A stretch of 64,000 nt of DNA from Noviherbaspirillum sp. Root189 (GTDB lineage Bacteria > Pseudomonadota > Gammaproteobacteria > Burkholderiales > Burkholderiaceae_D). Position numbers and translations under genes: made by a program. The stretch covers positions 1-64,000 of the forward strand of contig NZ_LMHZ01000003.1 in the NCBI RefSeq assembly GCF_001428545.1. Direction: 5' to 3'. This document shows positions 1-10,506 of the stretch, in pieces; within the stretch, counting starts at the first letter, position 1, and each line of letters opens with the position of its first letter. The notes beneath the pieces were generated by a model. That model saw only the letters and a program-made list of their open reading frames with translations. It was not told the origin of the DNA and did not search any database.

Positions 1-206
1 AGATGGCAGACGCTACTAGGGCACCGCAATGCGAAAGCAGCGGCAAACGGACAAGCCAAGCCTAAGACTACCGCGCCACATCCTTACTCTACCGCGTCCG
101 GGGGGCAACATCAGGTGAAAATCCAGAGCATTTGCAGTCATCGACAACACAAGACATAGTCATTACGGCAAAATGCGCTACAACCCCAACTGTCTCGATC
201 TACGCT
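1..206. other. window edge, no supported gene
   Basis: Frame 1 on the plus strand stays open from the window edge to a TAG at 157-159, so this could be the last 52 codons of an upstream gene. The translation is Ala/Lys/Gln-rich and I recognise nothing in it. No RNA gene or repeat is evident. Confidence 0.2.
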
Positions 207-635
207 ATGTCTGTAACATCTCATTTGAAATATATCCGCCTGCAGGCGGACGGCGACCTGCCAGAGTTGAGCGAACCAAGTCCATTTAAAGTCATGCTTG
301 TTATTGACGAAGAAACGTCGCAGCCTTGGCAGTGGGAACTAGCCCGCTGGCTTGTTCGCACCAATTGCCGTTGTGTAATGGCGTGGGGACTGGAATGTGA
401 TTCATGGGAGGAGGCGGTTGAAGACGCGCATCTGGAGGCGTTCGACTTTGAAGAGGTGCCTGAAGAACAGGTCATCGTCACGACTTCGCATGCGGATGAG
501 GAATTAGCCGAAGTTTTCTGGTATTGCCGCCACCGTGCAAGGCATCCGGTACACGAATTGGCGAATACCGTGATTCTGCATATATCAAAGGAGATAAAAA
601 AGACGGAATTTGAGGCGTTATATGCGGCTGCATGA
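207..635 (+). CDS. small acidic hypothetical protein, DUF7684-like
   Basis: A 142-residue soluble acidic protein with no signal peptide or membrane segment. Its middle, a hydrophobic strand followed by a Trp-rich stretch (PWQWELARWLV), an acidic segment and HADEELAEVFWYCRHRA, resembles proteins I remember as DUF7684, whose function is unknown. I chose the ATG at 207. A TTG at 132 would add 25 residues unlike the family core, and neither start has a strong ribosome site. It stands alone ahead of the convergent ftsK gene, so context gives no role. The family assignment is from memory and moderate. Confidence 0.6.
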   Translation: MSVTSHLKYIRLQADGDLPELSEPSPFKVMLVIDEETSQPWQWELARWLVRTNCRCVMAWGLECDSWEEAVEDAHLEAFDFEEVPEEQVIVTTSHADEELAEVFWYCRHRARHPVHELANTVILHISKEIKKTEFEALYAAA

Positions 636-721
636 AGCGGTCGGTTGATCGTCTCCGCCTAAGTGCCTCGCCTAAGTTTTAACATACGCGTACCGTTGCA
701 GGAAATGCAATGCATGCAGGC

Positions 722-3412
722 TCATTCTGATCCGGGCTGCACCAAAATTTCGCGACTACCATTGGTTGCCATTGAAGACAGGATGCCTGCCGCTTCCATC
801 TGTTCCACCAACCTAGCCGCACGGTTGTAGCCAATCCGTAATTGACGTTGAACCGATGATATGGATGCCTTGCGACTGCGAACGACAAAGGCGACCGCCT
901 CGTCATAAAGCGGATCGGATTCGGCGTTGGCATCCTGTCCGGGCACCTCTGCGGCAGATTCATCGCCGGCCGCGCCAGCAAGGATCGCTTCCTCGTATTC
1001 CGGCTCGCCAAATTGCTTGAGGTATTCGACGACCCGATGCACTTCTTCATCCGATACAAAAGCGCCATGCACGCGTTGCGGATAGCCGCTGCCGGGTGGC
1101 AGGAACAGCATGTCGCCATGCCCTAAGAGCGTTTCCGCTCCCATCTGGTCCAGCACCGTGCGTGAATCGATTTTCGACGACACCTGGAAGGCTACACGGG
1201 TCGGAATGTTTGCCTTGATCAGACCCGTGATCACGTCAACCGATGGGCGCTGCGTGGCCAGAATGAGGTGAATGCCTGCTGCGCGTGCTTTCTGTGCAAG
1301 GCGCGCAATCAGTTCTTCGATCTTCTTCCCGGCGACCATCATCAAATCGGCCAGCTCATCGATTACAACCACGATCAAGGGTAGTGTCGACAAGGGTTCC
1401 GGCGCATCCGGGGTGAGCGAAAACGGATTGGTGACCTTTTTCTCGGCCGCCTCGCCGTCGCGTATCTTCTGGTTGAATCCCGCGAGATTGCGCACGCCGA
1501 GTGCTGACATGAGCCGGTAACGTTTTTCCATTTCAGCGACGCACCACGACAGGGCATTGGCCGCTAGCTTCATGTCAGTGACGACCGGCGCAAGCAAATG
1601 TGGAATGCCATCATAGACAGACAATTCGAGCATCTTCGGGTCGATCATGATCATGCGTACATCGGTCGGCGTCGACTTGTACAACAAGGACAGAATCATG
1701 GCATTGATCGCAACGGATTTACCCGAGCCGGTGGTGCCGGCTACAAGCATGTGCGGAGCACGAGCGAGATCGGTGACGACGGGTTTACCGGTAATGTCTT
1801 TGCCCATCGCAAGCGCCAGATGCGAAGTCGATCCACGGTACGCATCGGACTCAAGCATTTCGGCAAGGCGGATTATCTGGCGTTTCGCATTGGGCAATTC
1901 AAGCCCCATGCAGGTTTTTCCTGGAATCGTCTCTACCACGCGAATGGACGTCAAACCAAGTGCGCGGGACAGGTCTTTCATCAGGCCGACGATCTGCGCG
2001 CCGCGCACGCCGACGGCAGGCTCGACTTCAAAACGGGTGATGACCGGGCCCGCCCCGGCTCCAAGAACAGTTACGGGTACTTTGAATTCCTTAAGTCGCT
2101 GTTCGATCAGTTGACCGGTTGCGGCAAGCTCTTCGGCGGGGATTTCCTCCAGGTCAGCGGCAGGCGCATCAAGAAGATCGAGCCCCGGCAGGTCCACATT
2201 GATTTCAACCGGGGCCTGAAATTCGAACTGTGTTCCTGACACCGGCCGTACAGCCGTCACCGAAGTTTCCACGATGGGAACTGAATCCGCTTTTTCCTTT
2301 GTCTCTCGGAGATCAGCAACGCTTTCCTCCGCCTGGACGGTTGGTGCGGAGCGCGATGCGGCATCTTCGGTGGAAACCTCAAACACTTCCGACCTGACGG
2401 CAACCACTTCTTCAGATAACCGCTTCGGTATGTCGATGTTGGGCACGACCGCTGCTGTAACTGGGTTTGTTGCGGCGAACGAAGAGACGCCGGACTCCTG
2501 CGCGGCCGAACTGACCGACATCGGTGTCGTGATTGTTGTCAAAGGCGCGCTCGTTTTCGCTTGTGCCGGTTCGCGAGACGACGCAGATGAGTTAGTTTCG
2601 GTAGTCGGCGCGGATGGTACACGGATGATCGTCCTTGTTACCTTTCCAATAACAGGTTTTTCATCGCTATCCCGTGGGGACCGCTGCATAGGCCTTTGAG
2701 CCGCAGCCGGTGTGCTGATCATGCGCCTGCGACCGGTAGGTAGACTGGCGGCCGGCGCTTCACTCCTTGCGAGCATTGCCGAGGTCGGGCGGATCAATTC
2801 AAATGGCGCCCATTCTTCGCTTGGCCGTGGACTTGGTTTGTTCTCGTTCGAAGCGGCATTTGGTTTCCGCGAGGTGTTGAGGAAATCCTTCGAGGGGGGC
2901 GGCGTTACCGGAGTAGGCAGTGTCCACGATTTGGTTTTTCGGGTGCCTGCCTTTTCCAGATTTGTGGCATCGGGTTTTGTACGACGAGGAAGAGCTTCCT
3001 GCGGAGAGAGTAGTGGCACCCTCTCGTTGCTCTGTCGGGCGTGCCTCGTGGCGGTATGAATCGCACTGCGCCCTTTGGACATCGCCTGGAGTGTTCGCAT
3101 GCCGAAGAGCCAGGGCATTGCCAATACGACCACGCCGAGTAATAGCAGTACACCCAGCAAGATGCCAAAGGTAGCGGTAATGCTTGTGGCGAGCATATTC
3201 CCGAACACAACGCTTCCCCGACTTGCAGCGCTGCTCCGGAGCATAGCCTCAAGCGCACTGCTCGCGCATAACATCAGCAACGTCCCAAGCCAAAGGCGGA
3301 TGGAACCATGTCCTTGCAAAGTCGCTTTTTTAAGGGCAAATGTTTTGAAAAGACGCACCAACAGGGGCGCAAGCCACAATGCAGACCAACCAAACCACCC
3401 AAAAACAAACAT
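722..3412 (-). CDS. ftsK: DNA translocase FtsK/SpoIIIE family
   Basis: Septal DNA pump that clears chromosome termini and activates XerCD at dif. The 896-residue product has three hydrophobic N-terminal segments (about residues 1-22, 41-57, 79-105), a long Ser/Thr/Pro/Ala-rich linker to about 430, the motor domain with Walker A GTTGSGKS near residue 558 and Walker B-type [11 protein letters not shown], and a C-terminal winged-helix gamma domain (from about 830) that reads KOPS in this family. The ATG at 3412 is used; a TTG at 3439 adds nine residues and is preceded directly by a stop. Canonical FtsK has four membrane spans. Here the first is missing while the ASSALEA region is kept, so this may be a shortened paralogue. 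The motor looks intact. Monocistronic. Confidence 0.9.
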   Translation of the reverse strand: MFVFGWFGWSALWLAPLLVRLFKTFALKKATLQGHGSIRLWLGTLLMLCASSALEAMLRSSAASRGSVVFGNMLATSITATFGILLGVLLLLGVVVLAMPWLFGMRTLQAMSKGRSAIHTATRHARQSNERVPLLSPQEALPRRTKPDATNLEKAGTRKTKSWTLPTPVTPPPSKDFLNTSRKPNAASNENKPSPRPSEEWAPFELIRPTSAMLARSEAPAASLPTGRRRMISTPAAAQRPMQRSPRDSDEKPVIGKVTRTIIRVPSAPTTETNSSASSREPAQAKTSAPLTTITTPMSVSSAAQESGVSSFAATNPVTAAVVPNIDIPKRLSEEVVAVRSEVFEVSTEDAASRSAPTVQAEESVADLRETKEKADSVPIVETSVTAVRPVSGTQFEFQAPVEINVDLPGLDLLDAPAADLEEIPAEELAATGQLIEQRLKEFKVPVTVLGAGAGPVITRFEVEPAVGVRGAQIVGLMKDLSRALGLTSIRVVETIPGKTCMGLELPNAKRQIIRLAEMLESDAYRGSTSHLALAMGKDITGKPVVTDLARAPHMLVAGTTGSGKSVAINAMILSLLYKSTPTDVRMIMIDPKMLELSVYDGIPHLLAPVVTDMKLAANALSWCVAEMEKRYRLMSALGVRNLAGFNQKIRDGEAAEKKVTNPFSLTPDAPEPLSTLPLIVVVIDELADLMMVAGKKIEELIARLAQKARAAGIHLILATQRPSVDVITGLIKANIPTRVAFQVSSKIDSRTVLDQMGAETLLGHGDMLFLPPGSGYPQRVHGAFVSDEEVHRVVEYLKQFGEPEYEEAILAGAAGDESAAEVPGQDANAESDPLYDEAVAFVVRSRKASISSVQRQLRIGYNRAARLVEQMEAAGILSSMATNGSREILVQPGSE

Positions 3413-3608
3413 GTGCGTTCTCTGTTTTACTCTAACCAATCAAGCGATTATCGCTGTTTCCCGACGATATGGTTTGCCTGCGGAAACGAGTGTTGTACTG
3501 TAGCAGATTGGATGAGGGTAAAAGCAGATGTTGCTGGACTTTTCACATGGCGGTACCGGTTATGCAGGTGCCTTGCTGAATTGAGACAAAGGGATCGCCG
3601 ACGGTTTC

Positions 3609-6600
3609 TCAACTCCCGGATCTTTGTCCCACCCTTTCCCCGAACTTGTCGAAGCGTTTGCTATAAAACAGGTCCAGGCCCGCCACTGTGCCGCCACGTA
3701 CGACAACCGTCCAGTACCGCGTAAGTTCGTAGGTCAGCTTGAGTACGCTCTCGGCACCTGCGAGACTTTGTTCATAGCCGATGAACAGTCGGTCGGTCAG
3801 CTCTTTACCGAGATTGACCACCTGCCCGCCGCCAAGGCCGAATTCGCTGGCGCCGATCGAAAACTCGTCGAGACCAAAGCCTTTGGCAATACGCGATCCG
3901 CCGAACTTGTTCAACAATCCAAGCGCTGCTCCCTTGGCGGCGGATTGTGCCTGCCCCTGTGCTGCGCTGCCGCCGCTACGGCCAAAAATCAGCCACGAAA
4001 GTTTTTCTTCTTCCGCGACATTGGGTTCCGAAACCAGCTGAGCACGGGGTTGCGAAACGGTCCCGGTTACCTGCACGCCTGCGGCGACATCCTGATTACG
4101 CCGCATGGCAAGGATGTTCAGGTTTGGATTGGTCAGCGGCCCGTCAAAGGTGATCACACCGCGCTCGACCGCGAGTTTGGTGCCGAAGGCTTCATAGCTA
4201 CCCTCGGCGATTCGGACGGTGCCGAACGCCTGCGGTGCTTCCGCCGGCTCACCTACTATCCGGACTGATCCCGCAAGCCGCAAGTCGGCACCCGCGCCTT
4301 CGAAGCGGAAGTTCCGCCCGAGCCCTACGGTGACATCGATGCGGGGCGAATACGGGCTGGATTTTGGCACTTTGTCCGTGGCCGTTTTCTTTTGCGGTGG
4401 CTGATCCCCACGAACAATCACGACATCGTCGTCGAGCTTGGGTGCGGATTTTTCAGGCAAGCTAAACAATGCACGATCAACGTCAAATCTTCCGGTGACT
4501 TGCAACTGCTCATTAACGCGCGCCGCGATCGCCTGTCCCGACACCGTAAGCTGACCGGCAGGGCTTGCAAGCAATTGCAGCTTGTCGGCCGTGATCGTGG
4601 CCTGTAGGTCGCGTGCTTCGTTCGTAAGAGGAATACGGCCACCAATTGTCAGCGTACCATCGCCGCCGCGAAACATGACTTGTCGCAGGTCGACAATGTT
4701 ATTGTCGAGAACAATTCGTGCTGTGCCATCGCTTAACCTCACACCCTGTTCGTACAATGTCAGTGCGAGTCGGTCACCATTGATGTAGCCTGACAGGCGT
4801 GGATCCGACAAGGAGCCATTGACACCTACGTCAAGCGCAACCTGGCCGTTCAGCGCAATGCGCGGACCAGCCAATGCGGCAAGGTTGGACAGGCGTGGAA
4901 TCGATGCCGTGACACGCCCATTGACAGGGGCGTCGGGGGCAACTGTCCAGCTTCCATCCCGGTGTTGCAGAGCGATCTTTCCCTGGCCCTCCAAGCTGCC
5001 TATCTGTTGCGCCCCGGCACGCGCATTCAGCACCACTTCCTGCCCCTGTAGATCTGCGCGCAATGATAGCGAGTTCAGTCCTAAGGCATTATTGGCGACC
5101 GGTCCAGGCAGGCGAATGTCACCGCGGCGGCGTTCGACCTGGACGAAACCGTCTGCCCGATCGGCCAGCGTGACGTTCCAGCTGCCATCAAGGACGAGAT
5201 TGGTGTCTAGTGGCGGCTTGGTGCCGGTGATCTGTTCTTGCAAGGCAAGGACCCGACCGATATCGAGTGCCGAAAAGGCGCCTTCGCTGCGTAGGCTACC
5301 GTCTTTGTAATCGACTCCCTGCACGTCGATACGTGCGTCCGCAAAACTGAGGCGTGCAGAGCCGAGCGCCAACCGCCCGGGTGCGACGTCGAGCTTGACG
5401 GGCGAAGCAAGTGAGAACTGGGGCAAACCCTTGTTTTGCAGGTTTTGTATAACGCCGTCCCATTGGAAGCCCTGTTGCTGCTGTCGAACTGCGCCTTGCG
5501 CGGCAAGCACAAGATCAAGCCGGGCACCGCGCAGACGACCATCTGTATTCAGTCGCACAGTGTGTTGCGCATAGCTACCATCAATTGCGACGTCCACCTT
5601 GCCCAGGCGGATATCGCCACTACGCAGATCACGCGCTGTGAGGTCAAGCACAAGGCCGGCATCGGGCGCTGTACCGGGAAGGCCCTTCATCCTGGCACTA
5701 CCGCTGAGCAGCGCAACGTGGTGTTCACCAAACGCAAGGTTCTCGGCGCGATACTGGGTGTCGACACGCGGATTGTCCGCTGTCCCGCGAAGTTCGCCAT
5801 CGGCTTGCAAGGTACCCGACAAACCATATCCAAGCCGACCAAGGAAGGGCGCATCGGCATGGAAGGTCAAGCGATCCGATGGCTGACCGAAACTGCCTTT
5901 CAGATTGATCTCATTTCCGGCGACCGAAATTCTTGCGTCGCTGGGCAATACCCGTTTGCCCTCAAACTGCACCAGCCCTCCGCCGGTCAGGGGCAAGCCT
6001 GCGTAGCGGCTGTCGCTCACGGCGAAGCGAATTTTGGCGGCCGGCTCGGGTTTAAGCTTACCGTTTGCCTCGAACGTCATATTGACGTTAGCGTCGATTT
6101 CGGACAAACGTGCGCGTGTCTTTTTATCCAACTGAGCTGGCTGAATGTTGGCAAGCACCACTGCCGGATCGAAATTGCTCAAAGCGCCGTTGAAGGAAAA
6201 CGCTGACGGTTCGGTTCGATCAAGGTTTCCGTTCAGCGCCAGTTTTGCCGGCCCGGAAACGAGTTGTGCCGCATGCAGCGTAATGGCGGCCGGCGTCAGG
6301 TCTGCATCGACACGGGCCGACAGGCGCGGCCCGGTGAGGTCAAGCTGAACTTTCTGATTGCCGTTATCGAGCTTGATGTCGAGCGGACCGGCCAGGTTTG
6401 TCGTCACGAGTGCGCCATGCAATGCATGCAAATCCAATTTCGATGCGCGGAATGAAAACTCGCCATTGCCGCTGGTTTTCAGTTCACCGCCACCTTCCAG
6501 CGTTGCGCTGCCGGGAAGCTTGACCTGCAATGCCGACAACTGCTGTTTTTGCGTATCCAGCGTCACTACGGCGTGCGCCGAATCCAAGGGGAGACGACCT

Positions 6601-7604
6601 TCGTCGATCTTTCCCGGCTTGTCATTTCGTATCTCGACAGGGCCGGTCACCGTGAGGTCCAACGCGCTTCCCGCACTGCCTGAAGGATTGGTTTGATTCT
6701 GAGACTGATTCTGACTTGTGGGCTGTAGCGACGCATTGATATCGAGTTGTGCCTCTGGCCACTCCGGGTTAAGCGCACGAGGGTCGAATCCTTTAATTCG
6801 AATCTCTGCCCGCCTTAGCGGCACATCGGCGAACGGCGTCGCGGCGATGTCGGCATCACCATCAAGCCCCTTGCCAGTGACAGTCAGCTTGACGCCAAGA
6901 TCTTGCAAGCTTCCACTCAGTTTCGCATCGGCGTCGACCTGCTGGTCACGGTAAACCGCCGCAAGACTGGCGCTTCCGTCGATCGGAAAAGGCCGGTCGC
7001 CGGTCAACTGTAATGCGGCCTTCACGTCACCAAAAGGCGTTGTCGCTTTTTTCAGCCGCAGTCGATGATGGACTTGGTCCGAGCTGGCACTGAGCTGGAT
7101 ATCCGCATAACGGCTATCCTTGCCTTCCTGATGCAGCAGTACCTGCTGTACGCTCGCATTGTCAAGTTCCAGATGTATCGGCAATCTGATTTGTGTCGGC
7201 AGGGTAGTGGGCTCGGGTGGAGACGGATAAAGCGTGACGTCGGCAGTGCCGACACGCAGCGACCGTATGTGCAGTGTTGTGGGCGACCATGAGAAACGCC
7301 ATGCGGCATCGACGCTGTCTATCCCGATCTGTTTTTTTTCGTCGCGGTAGCTGACGTTGCGCAGATGCAGTCCATCGAGCAGAGTGCCGCCCTGGAATTC
7401 TGCATGAAATTCTCCTGGAATAAATCGTTCGGCGTTCTGCAGTATGGTTTTCGCTCCCCATTCGGTGCGAAGTAATGTGAACGCCACGGCGGTGAGCAGG
7501 GCGAGCAGAATACAGAGGACTGCCACAACCCAGGCCAGCACATGGCGTGTGCGGCGCGGTTGCCTGGGGGAGGGGGCTGAAGTTGCTGGATTTTCGGCGT
7601 GCAT
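3609..7604 (-). CDS. tamB: translocation and assembly module protein TamB
   Basis: Inner-membrane-anchored periplasmic bridge that works with TamA in outer-membrane protein assembly and, in recent work on AsmA-like proteins, phospholipid transport. The 1331-residue protein starts with a short basic cytoplasmic tail and one membrane helix (HVLAWVVAVLCILLALLTAV, about residues 20-40). A very long run of beta-strand repeats typical of AsmA-like proteins follows, and the C-terminal third is the TamB/DUF490 domain ending in a beta-rich stretch with a terminal aromatic-flanked motif. The ATG at 7604 lies 8 bp beyond the tamA stop; the frame is open 50 codons further upstream but that would overlap tamA. 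The tamA-tamB order is the usual operon. Confidence 0.93.
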   Translation of the reverse strand: MHAENPATSAPSPRQPRRTRHVLAWVVAVLCILLALLTAVAFTLLRTEWGAKTILQNAERFIPGEFHAEFQGGTLLDGLHLRNVSYRDEKKQIGIDSVDAAWRFSWSPTTLHIRSLRVGTADVTLYPSPPEPTTLPTQIRLPIHLELDNASVQQVLLHQEGKDSRYADIQLSASSDQVHHRLRLKKATTPFGDVKAALQLTGDRPFPIDGSASLAAVYRDQQVDADAKLSGSLQDLGVKLTVTGKGLDGDADIAATPFADVPLRRAEIRIKGFDPRALNPEWPEAQLDINASLQPTSQNQSQNQTNPSGSAGSALDLTVTGPVEIRNDKPGKIDEGRLPLDSAHAVVTLDTQKQQLSALQVKLPGSATLEGGGELKTSGNGEFSFRASKLDLHALHGALVTTNLAGPLDIKLDNGNQKVQLDLTGPRLSARVDADLTPAAITLHAAQLVSGPAKLALNGNLDRTEPSAFSFNGALSNFDPAVVLANIQPAQLDKKTRARLSEIDANVNMTFEANGKLKPEPAAKIRFAVSDSRYAGLPLTGGGLVQFEGKRVLPSDARISVAGNEINLKGSFGQPSDRLTFHADAPFLGRLGYGLSGTLQADGELRGTADNPRVDTQYRAENLAFGEHHVALLSGSARMKGLPGTAPDAGLVLDLTARDLRSGDIRLGKVDVAIDGSYAQHTVRLNTDGRLRGARLDLVLAAQGAVRQQQQGFQWDGVIQNLQNKGLPQFSLASPVKLDVAPGRLALGSARLSFADARIDVQGVDYKDGSLRSEGAFSALDIGRVLALQEQITGTKPPLDTNLVLDGSWNVTLADRADGFVQVERRRGDIRLPGPVANNALGLNSLSLRADLQGQEVVLNARAGAQQIGSLEGQGKIALQHRDGSWTVAPDAPVNGRVTASIPRLSNLAALAGPRIALNGQVALDVGVNGSLSDPRLSGYINGDRLALTLYEQGVRLSDGTARIVLDNNIVDLRQVMFRGGDGTLTIGGRIPLTNEARDLQATITADKLQLLASPAGQLTVSGQAIAARVNEQLQVTGRFDVDRALFSLPEKSAPKLDDDVVIVRGDQPPQKKTATDKVPKSSPYSPRIDVTVGLGRNFRFEGAGADLRLAGSVRIVGEPAEAPQAFGTVRIAEGSYEAFGTKLAVERGVITFDGPLTNPNLNILAMRRNQDVAAGVQVTGTVSQPRAQLVSEPNVAEEEKLSWLIFGRSGGSAAQGQAQSAAKGAALGLLNKFGGSRIAKGFGLDEFSIGASEFGLGGGQVVNLGKELTDRLFIGYEQSLAGAESVLKLTYELTRYWTVVVRGGTVAGLDLFYSKRFDKFGERVGQRSGS

Positions 7605-7612
7605 GCTAGTTG

Positions 7613-9382
7613 TCAGAAAGCGAGGCCAAGGGATAAATGCGGCCGTATGCGGCTTTCCTGAATGCCGTACGCAAGATCCACGTTGACCCGGCCGACAGGG
7701 CTGCGCCAGCGCGCTCCAACGCCCACGCCATGAAACACCGATTTGTCTGCCCAACGATCCGTCGCCACGCCGACGTCATAGAATACGGCACTACCCCACT
7801 GTTCGTTCAGCCAGTGGATGTATTCCACGCCACCAGTGGCAAGGTAGCGGGTTGGATAGACAGTGCCGTTTTGCACGTTGCCGATACTCTGGAATCCGTA
7901 ACCACGAACGGACTCGGTTCCGCCTGCACGGAAGAGCAGCGATGCTGGAATCGCTGCGTTGCCGCCTTTCGAAACGACGGCGCCGAGTTCGGCTCGCAGG
8001 ATAACGATGTCACGCTTTCCAACCGGCATAAATTCCCGTCCACGTGCGTAAAGTCGGAAAAACGTCTGGTCGGTCAGCAGGCCTTTGAAGGCTACTCCTG
8101 CCTGCCAGGAAACAATCCGACCCTTACGCGGATTCAATGGATCGTCAACGTCACGCCGGGTTTTTCCCAATCCTGCCACCAGCGCCTGATGGGTGCCAGG
8201 CTGGACGACGACGTCTGCCGGCACGGGCGCGCCGTTGATTTGTTTTAATGAGTCACGGTAGTAGTCGATTGTGTAGGTGGTGTCCCGCTTGTCGGTATTC
8301 TTGGAACGATGCAGGCCAAAACGCCGTGAGCGCAGGTCCACGCCTTCCAGCGTGGTGCGTTCAGCTGAAGCCAGTGCGCTGTCGACCCATGCGCCCGGCC
8401 GGGGTGGCAATGCCAGTTCCAGCGAACCGAGCTGGCGTCGTTGTTCTATGCGTGTCTGCGCATTCAATACCCAGGCTTTTCCGAACAGGTTGTAATGGGA
8501 ATACAAGCCTTCAAGATGCGCGCCGGTGTCGGTCGTATAGCCGACACCACCGCGGATACGCTGTTCAGGAAACTCTGTGACCTTTACCGTTACCGGAGCA
8601 AGATCGGCACCGGCTGGGTCATTATCAATGGATACGACAGCATTGCTGAAGTAAGGATTGCGCAAAATCTGACGCTGAAACTCCAGCAGGCGGTCCGTCC
8701 GATACTCTTCTCCTACGCGTAGCGGATTAACGTTTCGGATAATATCCTCCGGATAGCGGCTGGTTCCGGAAATCGCGACTTCGCCCAGCGTGAACACGGG
8801 CCCGCTGTCATATTGGACGCTCAAGTCTGCCTGTTGCTTATCCGCAAGGATGCGCGCCTCGGAGTTCGCGATGCGGGCAGCCGCATACCGCTGTCGCTGT
8901 AGCACCTGCAGGCCGCTCTGCTTCGCACCGGACCATTGTTGCTGGCGAAAGGGTTCACCTGGCAGCATGGGCCATGTGCTTTGCAATTCTTCGACCTGCT
9001 CGGGCGAGCGCGATGCCGCTGCGCCCGTAACGTCGATATTGAGTCCCGAAACAAATGTTCGCGGGCCCGGATCCACAGATACACGCACTACCTGCGTTCC
9101 CGCATCATCATCGACCTTCACTTTAGTCGTAGTGGAAAAATATCCTTCGGTTGCGGCAAGCCTGCTGACCTGGTCTGGGGTCGTTGCAACCATGAAGTTG
9201 AGCTGAGATGCGTCGATGTCATCGCGCTCACGAAAACGAAACAAGTCCAGGAACTCGCGCAGCAGCTTTTCCAATGAACGCGGAGCCTCGATCTCTACGC
9301 GATAGGCGGGTTCGGCCGCTACAGGAAAAGCAAACCATGCGGCACATACACCCATGAGCACAGGCCGCATCGCACTTCGCAT
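7613..9382 (-). CDS. tamA: outer membrane assembly factor TamA (BamA/Omp85 family)
   Basis: Outer-membrane Omp85 barrel that partners TamB. About 589 residues: signal peptide (cleavage after VAAEP-type region, about residue 23), POTRA repeats to roughly residue 230 (GPVFTLGEVAISGTSRYPEDIIRN is split here for length: see GPVFTLGEV then GTSRYPEDI), then a 16-strand-type barrel with the Omp85 motif GGTESVRGYGFQS and a final phenylalanine, the usual C-terminal signature recognised by Bam. I chose ATG 9382. A TTG at 9409 with a purine-rich stretch upstream would add nine residues before the signal peptide and cannot be excluded. First gene of the tamAB operon. Confidence 0.92.
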   Translation of the reverse strand: MRSAMRPVLMGVCAAWFAFPVAAEPAYRVEIEAPRSLEKLLREFLDLFRFRERDDIDASQLNFMVATTPDQVSRLAATEGYFSTTTKVKVDDDAGTQVVRVSVDPGPRTFVSGLNIDVTGAAASRSPEQVEELQSTWPMLPGEPFRQQQWSGAKQSGLQVLQRQRYAAARIANSEARILADKQQADLSVQYDSGPVFTLGEVAISGTSRYPEDIIRNVNPLRVGEEYRTDRLLEFQRQILRNPYFSNAVVSIDNDPAGADLAPVTVKVTEFPEQRIRGGVGYTTDTGAHLEGLYSHYNLFGKAWVLNAQTRIEQRRQLGSLELALPPRPGAWVDSALASAERTTLEGVDLRSRRFGLHRSKNTDKRDTTYTIDYYRDSLKQINGAPVPADVVVQPGTHQALVAGLGKTRRDVDDPLNPRKGRIVSWQAGVAFKGLLTDQTFFRLYARGREFMPVGKRDIVILRAELGAVVSKGGNAAIPASLLFRAGGTESVRGYGFQSIGNVQNGTVYPTRYLATGGVEYIHWLNEQWGSAVFYDVGVATDRWADKSVFHGVGVGARWRSPVGRVNVDLAYGIQESRIRPHLSLGLAF

Positions 9383-9713
9383 AATTGTTTGCGATAACCG
9401 ACGATTCAATCTTTACCTTTTTTGTTTGTTAGTAAGTGATACGTGCCTGAGGACATACTTTCTGACGTGGTGTGATGTGGTGGATAGCCTAAAGAAGAAA
9501 TTTTACTAGGCATGCGCATATCATTGCATTTTTCATACCAAACGCGAGTATGCCGGAAATGTTGCGTGTAGCGCTTGATTCGGGGCACGAAGTCTTCTGA
9601 TTTGAAAGGGCTACGGTTACGACGTGAAAGAAATTTACGGAAATTTGTAAATTATTTTAAAAGACTTATGCCGAAACAGTGATTTCGAAACGGCAATATT
9701 CTGTGGAGGGGTC
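9383..9713. other. AT-rich intergenic region upstream of tamA
   Basis: This stretch separates divergent tamA from the maa remnant. It is clearly more AT-rich than its surroundings, with A/T runs at about 9610-9665, and probably holds the tamAB promoter. No convincing -35/-10 pair or gene could be fixed by eye. A ribosome-binding-like GGAGGGG lies at 9705-9711 just before the GTG of the maa remnant. Confidence 0.35.
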
Positions 9714-9944
9714 GTGAAGACTGAGAAAGAAAGAATGCTCGCTGGCGAGCTTTATGATCCTTTTGACGCTGAACTAGTCACTGCCCGGGAACATTTCGCC
9801 GGCCTGCTGCGTGGCTTGCGTCGATGCGAAACGACATTGAGGGCCATTGGGATAGCGTATTGGCGGATCATTGCTGCCACGGGTTTAAGTTCAACGCTGC
9901 CGGCTGATGCGGCAGCCCGGGCTTCACATGCATCCATTCTCTAA
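9714..9944 (+). pseudogene. maa: maltose/sugar O-acetyltransferase remnant
   Basis: The first 30 or so residues after a GTG start (KTEKERMLAGELYDPFD then AELVTARE) match the N-terminal Mac domain of Maa/LacA-type acetyl-CoA-dependent sugar acetyltransferases. After about residue 33 the similarity stops. The reading frame continues as unrelated sequence to a stop at codon 77, and none of the left-handed beta-helix hexapeptide repeats (about 180 residues in intact enzymes) is present. A good ribosome site precedes the GTG, so a short peptide might still be made, but it could not be an acetyltransferase. Best read as a gene truncated by deletion or frameshift. Confidence 0.55.
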
Positions 9945-10068
9945 TGCGTAATGCGTTCAGCCAAATCCGATATTCGCGGTTGTGTTGCTCCGAATCTAGA
10001 GCGGATTTCATCGTGGTGTACGGAGAATCGGGTCGACCTGGCGTGCAGGACAAGGCGCGCGAAGTGCC

Positions 10069-10084
10069 GTGTGGCGGGCCACAC
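10069..10084. other. perfect inverted repeat after the DUF35 gene
   Basis: GTGTGGC and GCCACAC face each other around GG, ten bases past the stop of the minus-strand catabolic operon. The stem is GC-rich but no T-run follows on the minus strand, so it is at best a weak or Rho-assisted terminator or an RNA 3'-end stabiliser. Confidence 0.3.
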
Positions 10085-10093
10085 AAGCGACCT

Positions 10094-10504
10094 CTAGCTC
10101 TCAAGCCTGAATTGCGGTAGCGTGATGTCTTCCGACAGTTTCTCAAAGCATACCTGCACCCGGCTGCCGATCCTTACCGCATTAATCGGGCTATCAACGA
10201 CGTTGGCCAACATGCGCACACCCTCGTCGAGGTCGATTGCGGCCACGACATAGGGCACAAGATCATTCATGGCGGGGTTTGCCGCCCGACGGTTGATGGT
10301 ATATGTGTATACCGTGCCCTTGCCGCTGCTCTCTATCCACTTAATGTCATCGGACAGGCAGCATAGGCAGAATTCGCGCGGATAGAACTGGCGTGAGTGG
10401 CAGTGGCTACACTCCTGTATGACCAGGCGCTGTTCCTTCGCCGCGTCCCAGTACGGCTGAGTGATCTTGGTCGGTTGCGGCAGGGGGCGTTGGATTTGTG
10501 TCAT
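10094..10504 (-). CDS. DUF35 OB-fold/zinc-ribbon acyl-CoA-associated protein
   Basis: A 136-residue protein with a rubredoxin-like zinc ribbon (Cys32, Cys35, Cys46, Cys49) followed by an OB-fold (GTVYTYTINRR, then MLANVVDSPI). DUF35 proteins partner thiolase-fold enzymes and help present acyl-CoA; in the steroid pathway a DUF35 domain completes the Ltp2 retro-aldolase. The ATG at 10504 sits 2 bp past the stop of the adjacent thiolase-fold gene, so the two are almost certainly co-translated and form a complex. Last gene of the seven-gene minus-strand operon. Function as partner is inference from family and spacing. Confidence 0.88.
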   Translation of the reverse strand: MTQIQRPLPQPTKITQPYWDAAKEQRLVIQECSHCHSRQFYPREFCLCCLSDDIKWIESSGKGTVYTYTINRRAANPAMNDLVPYVVAAIDLDEGVRMLANVVDSPINAVRIGSRVQVCFEKLSEDITLPQFRLES

Positions 10505-10506
10505 CG

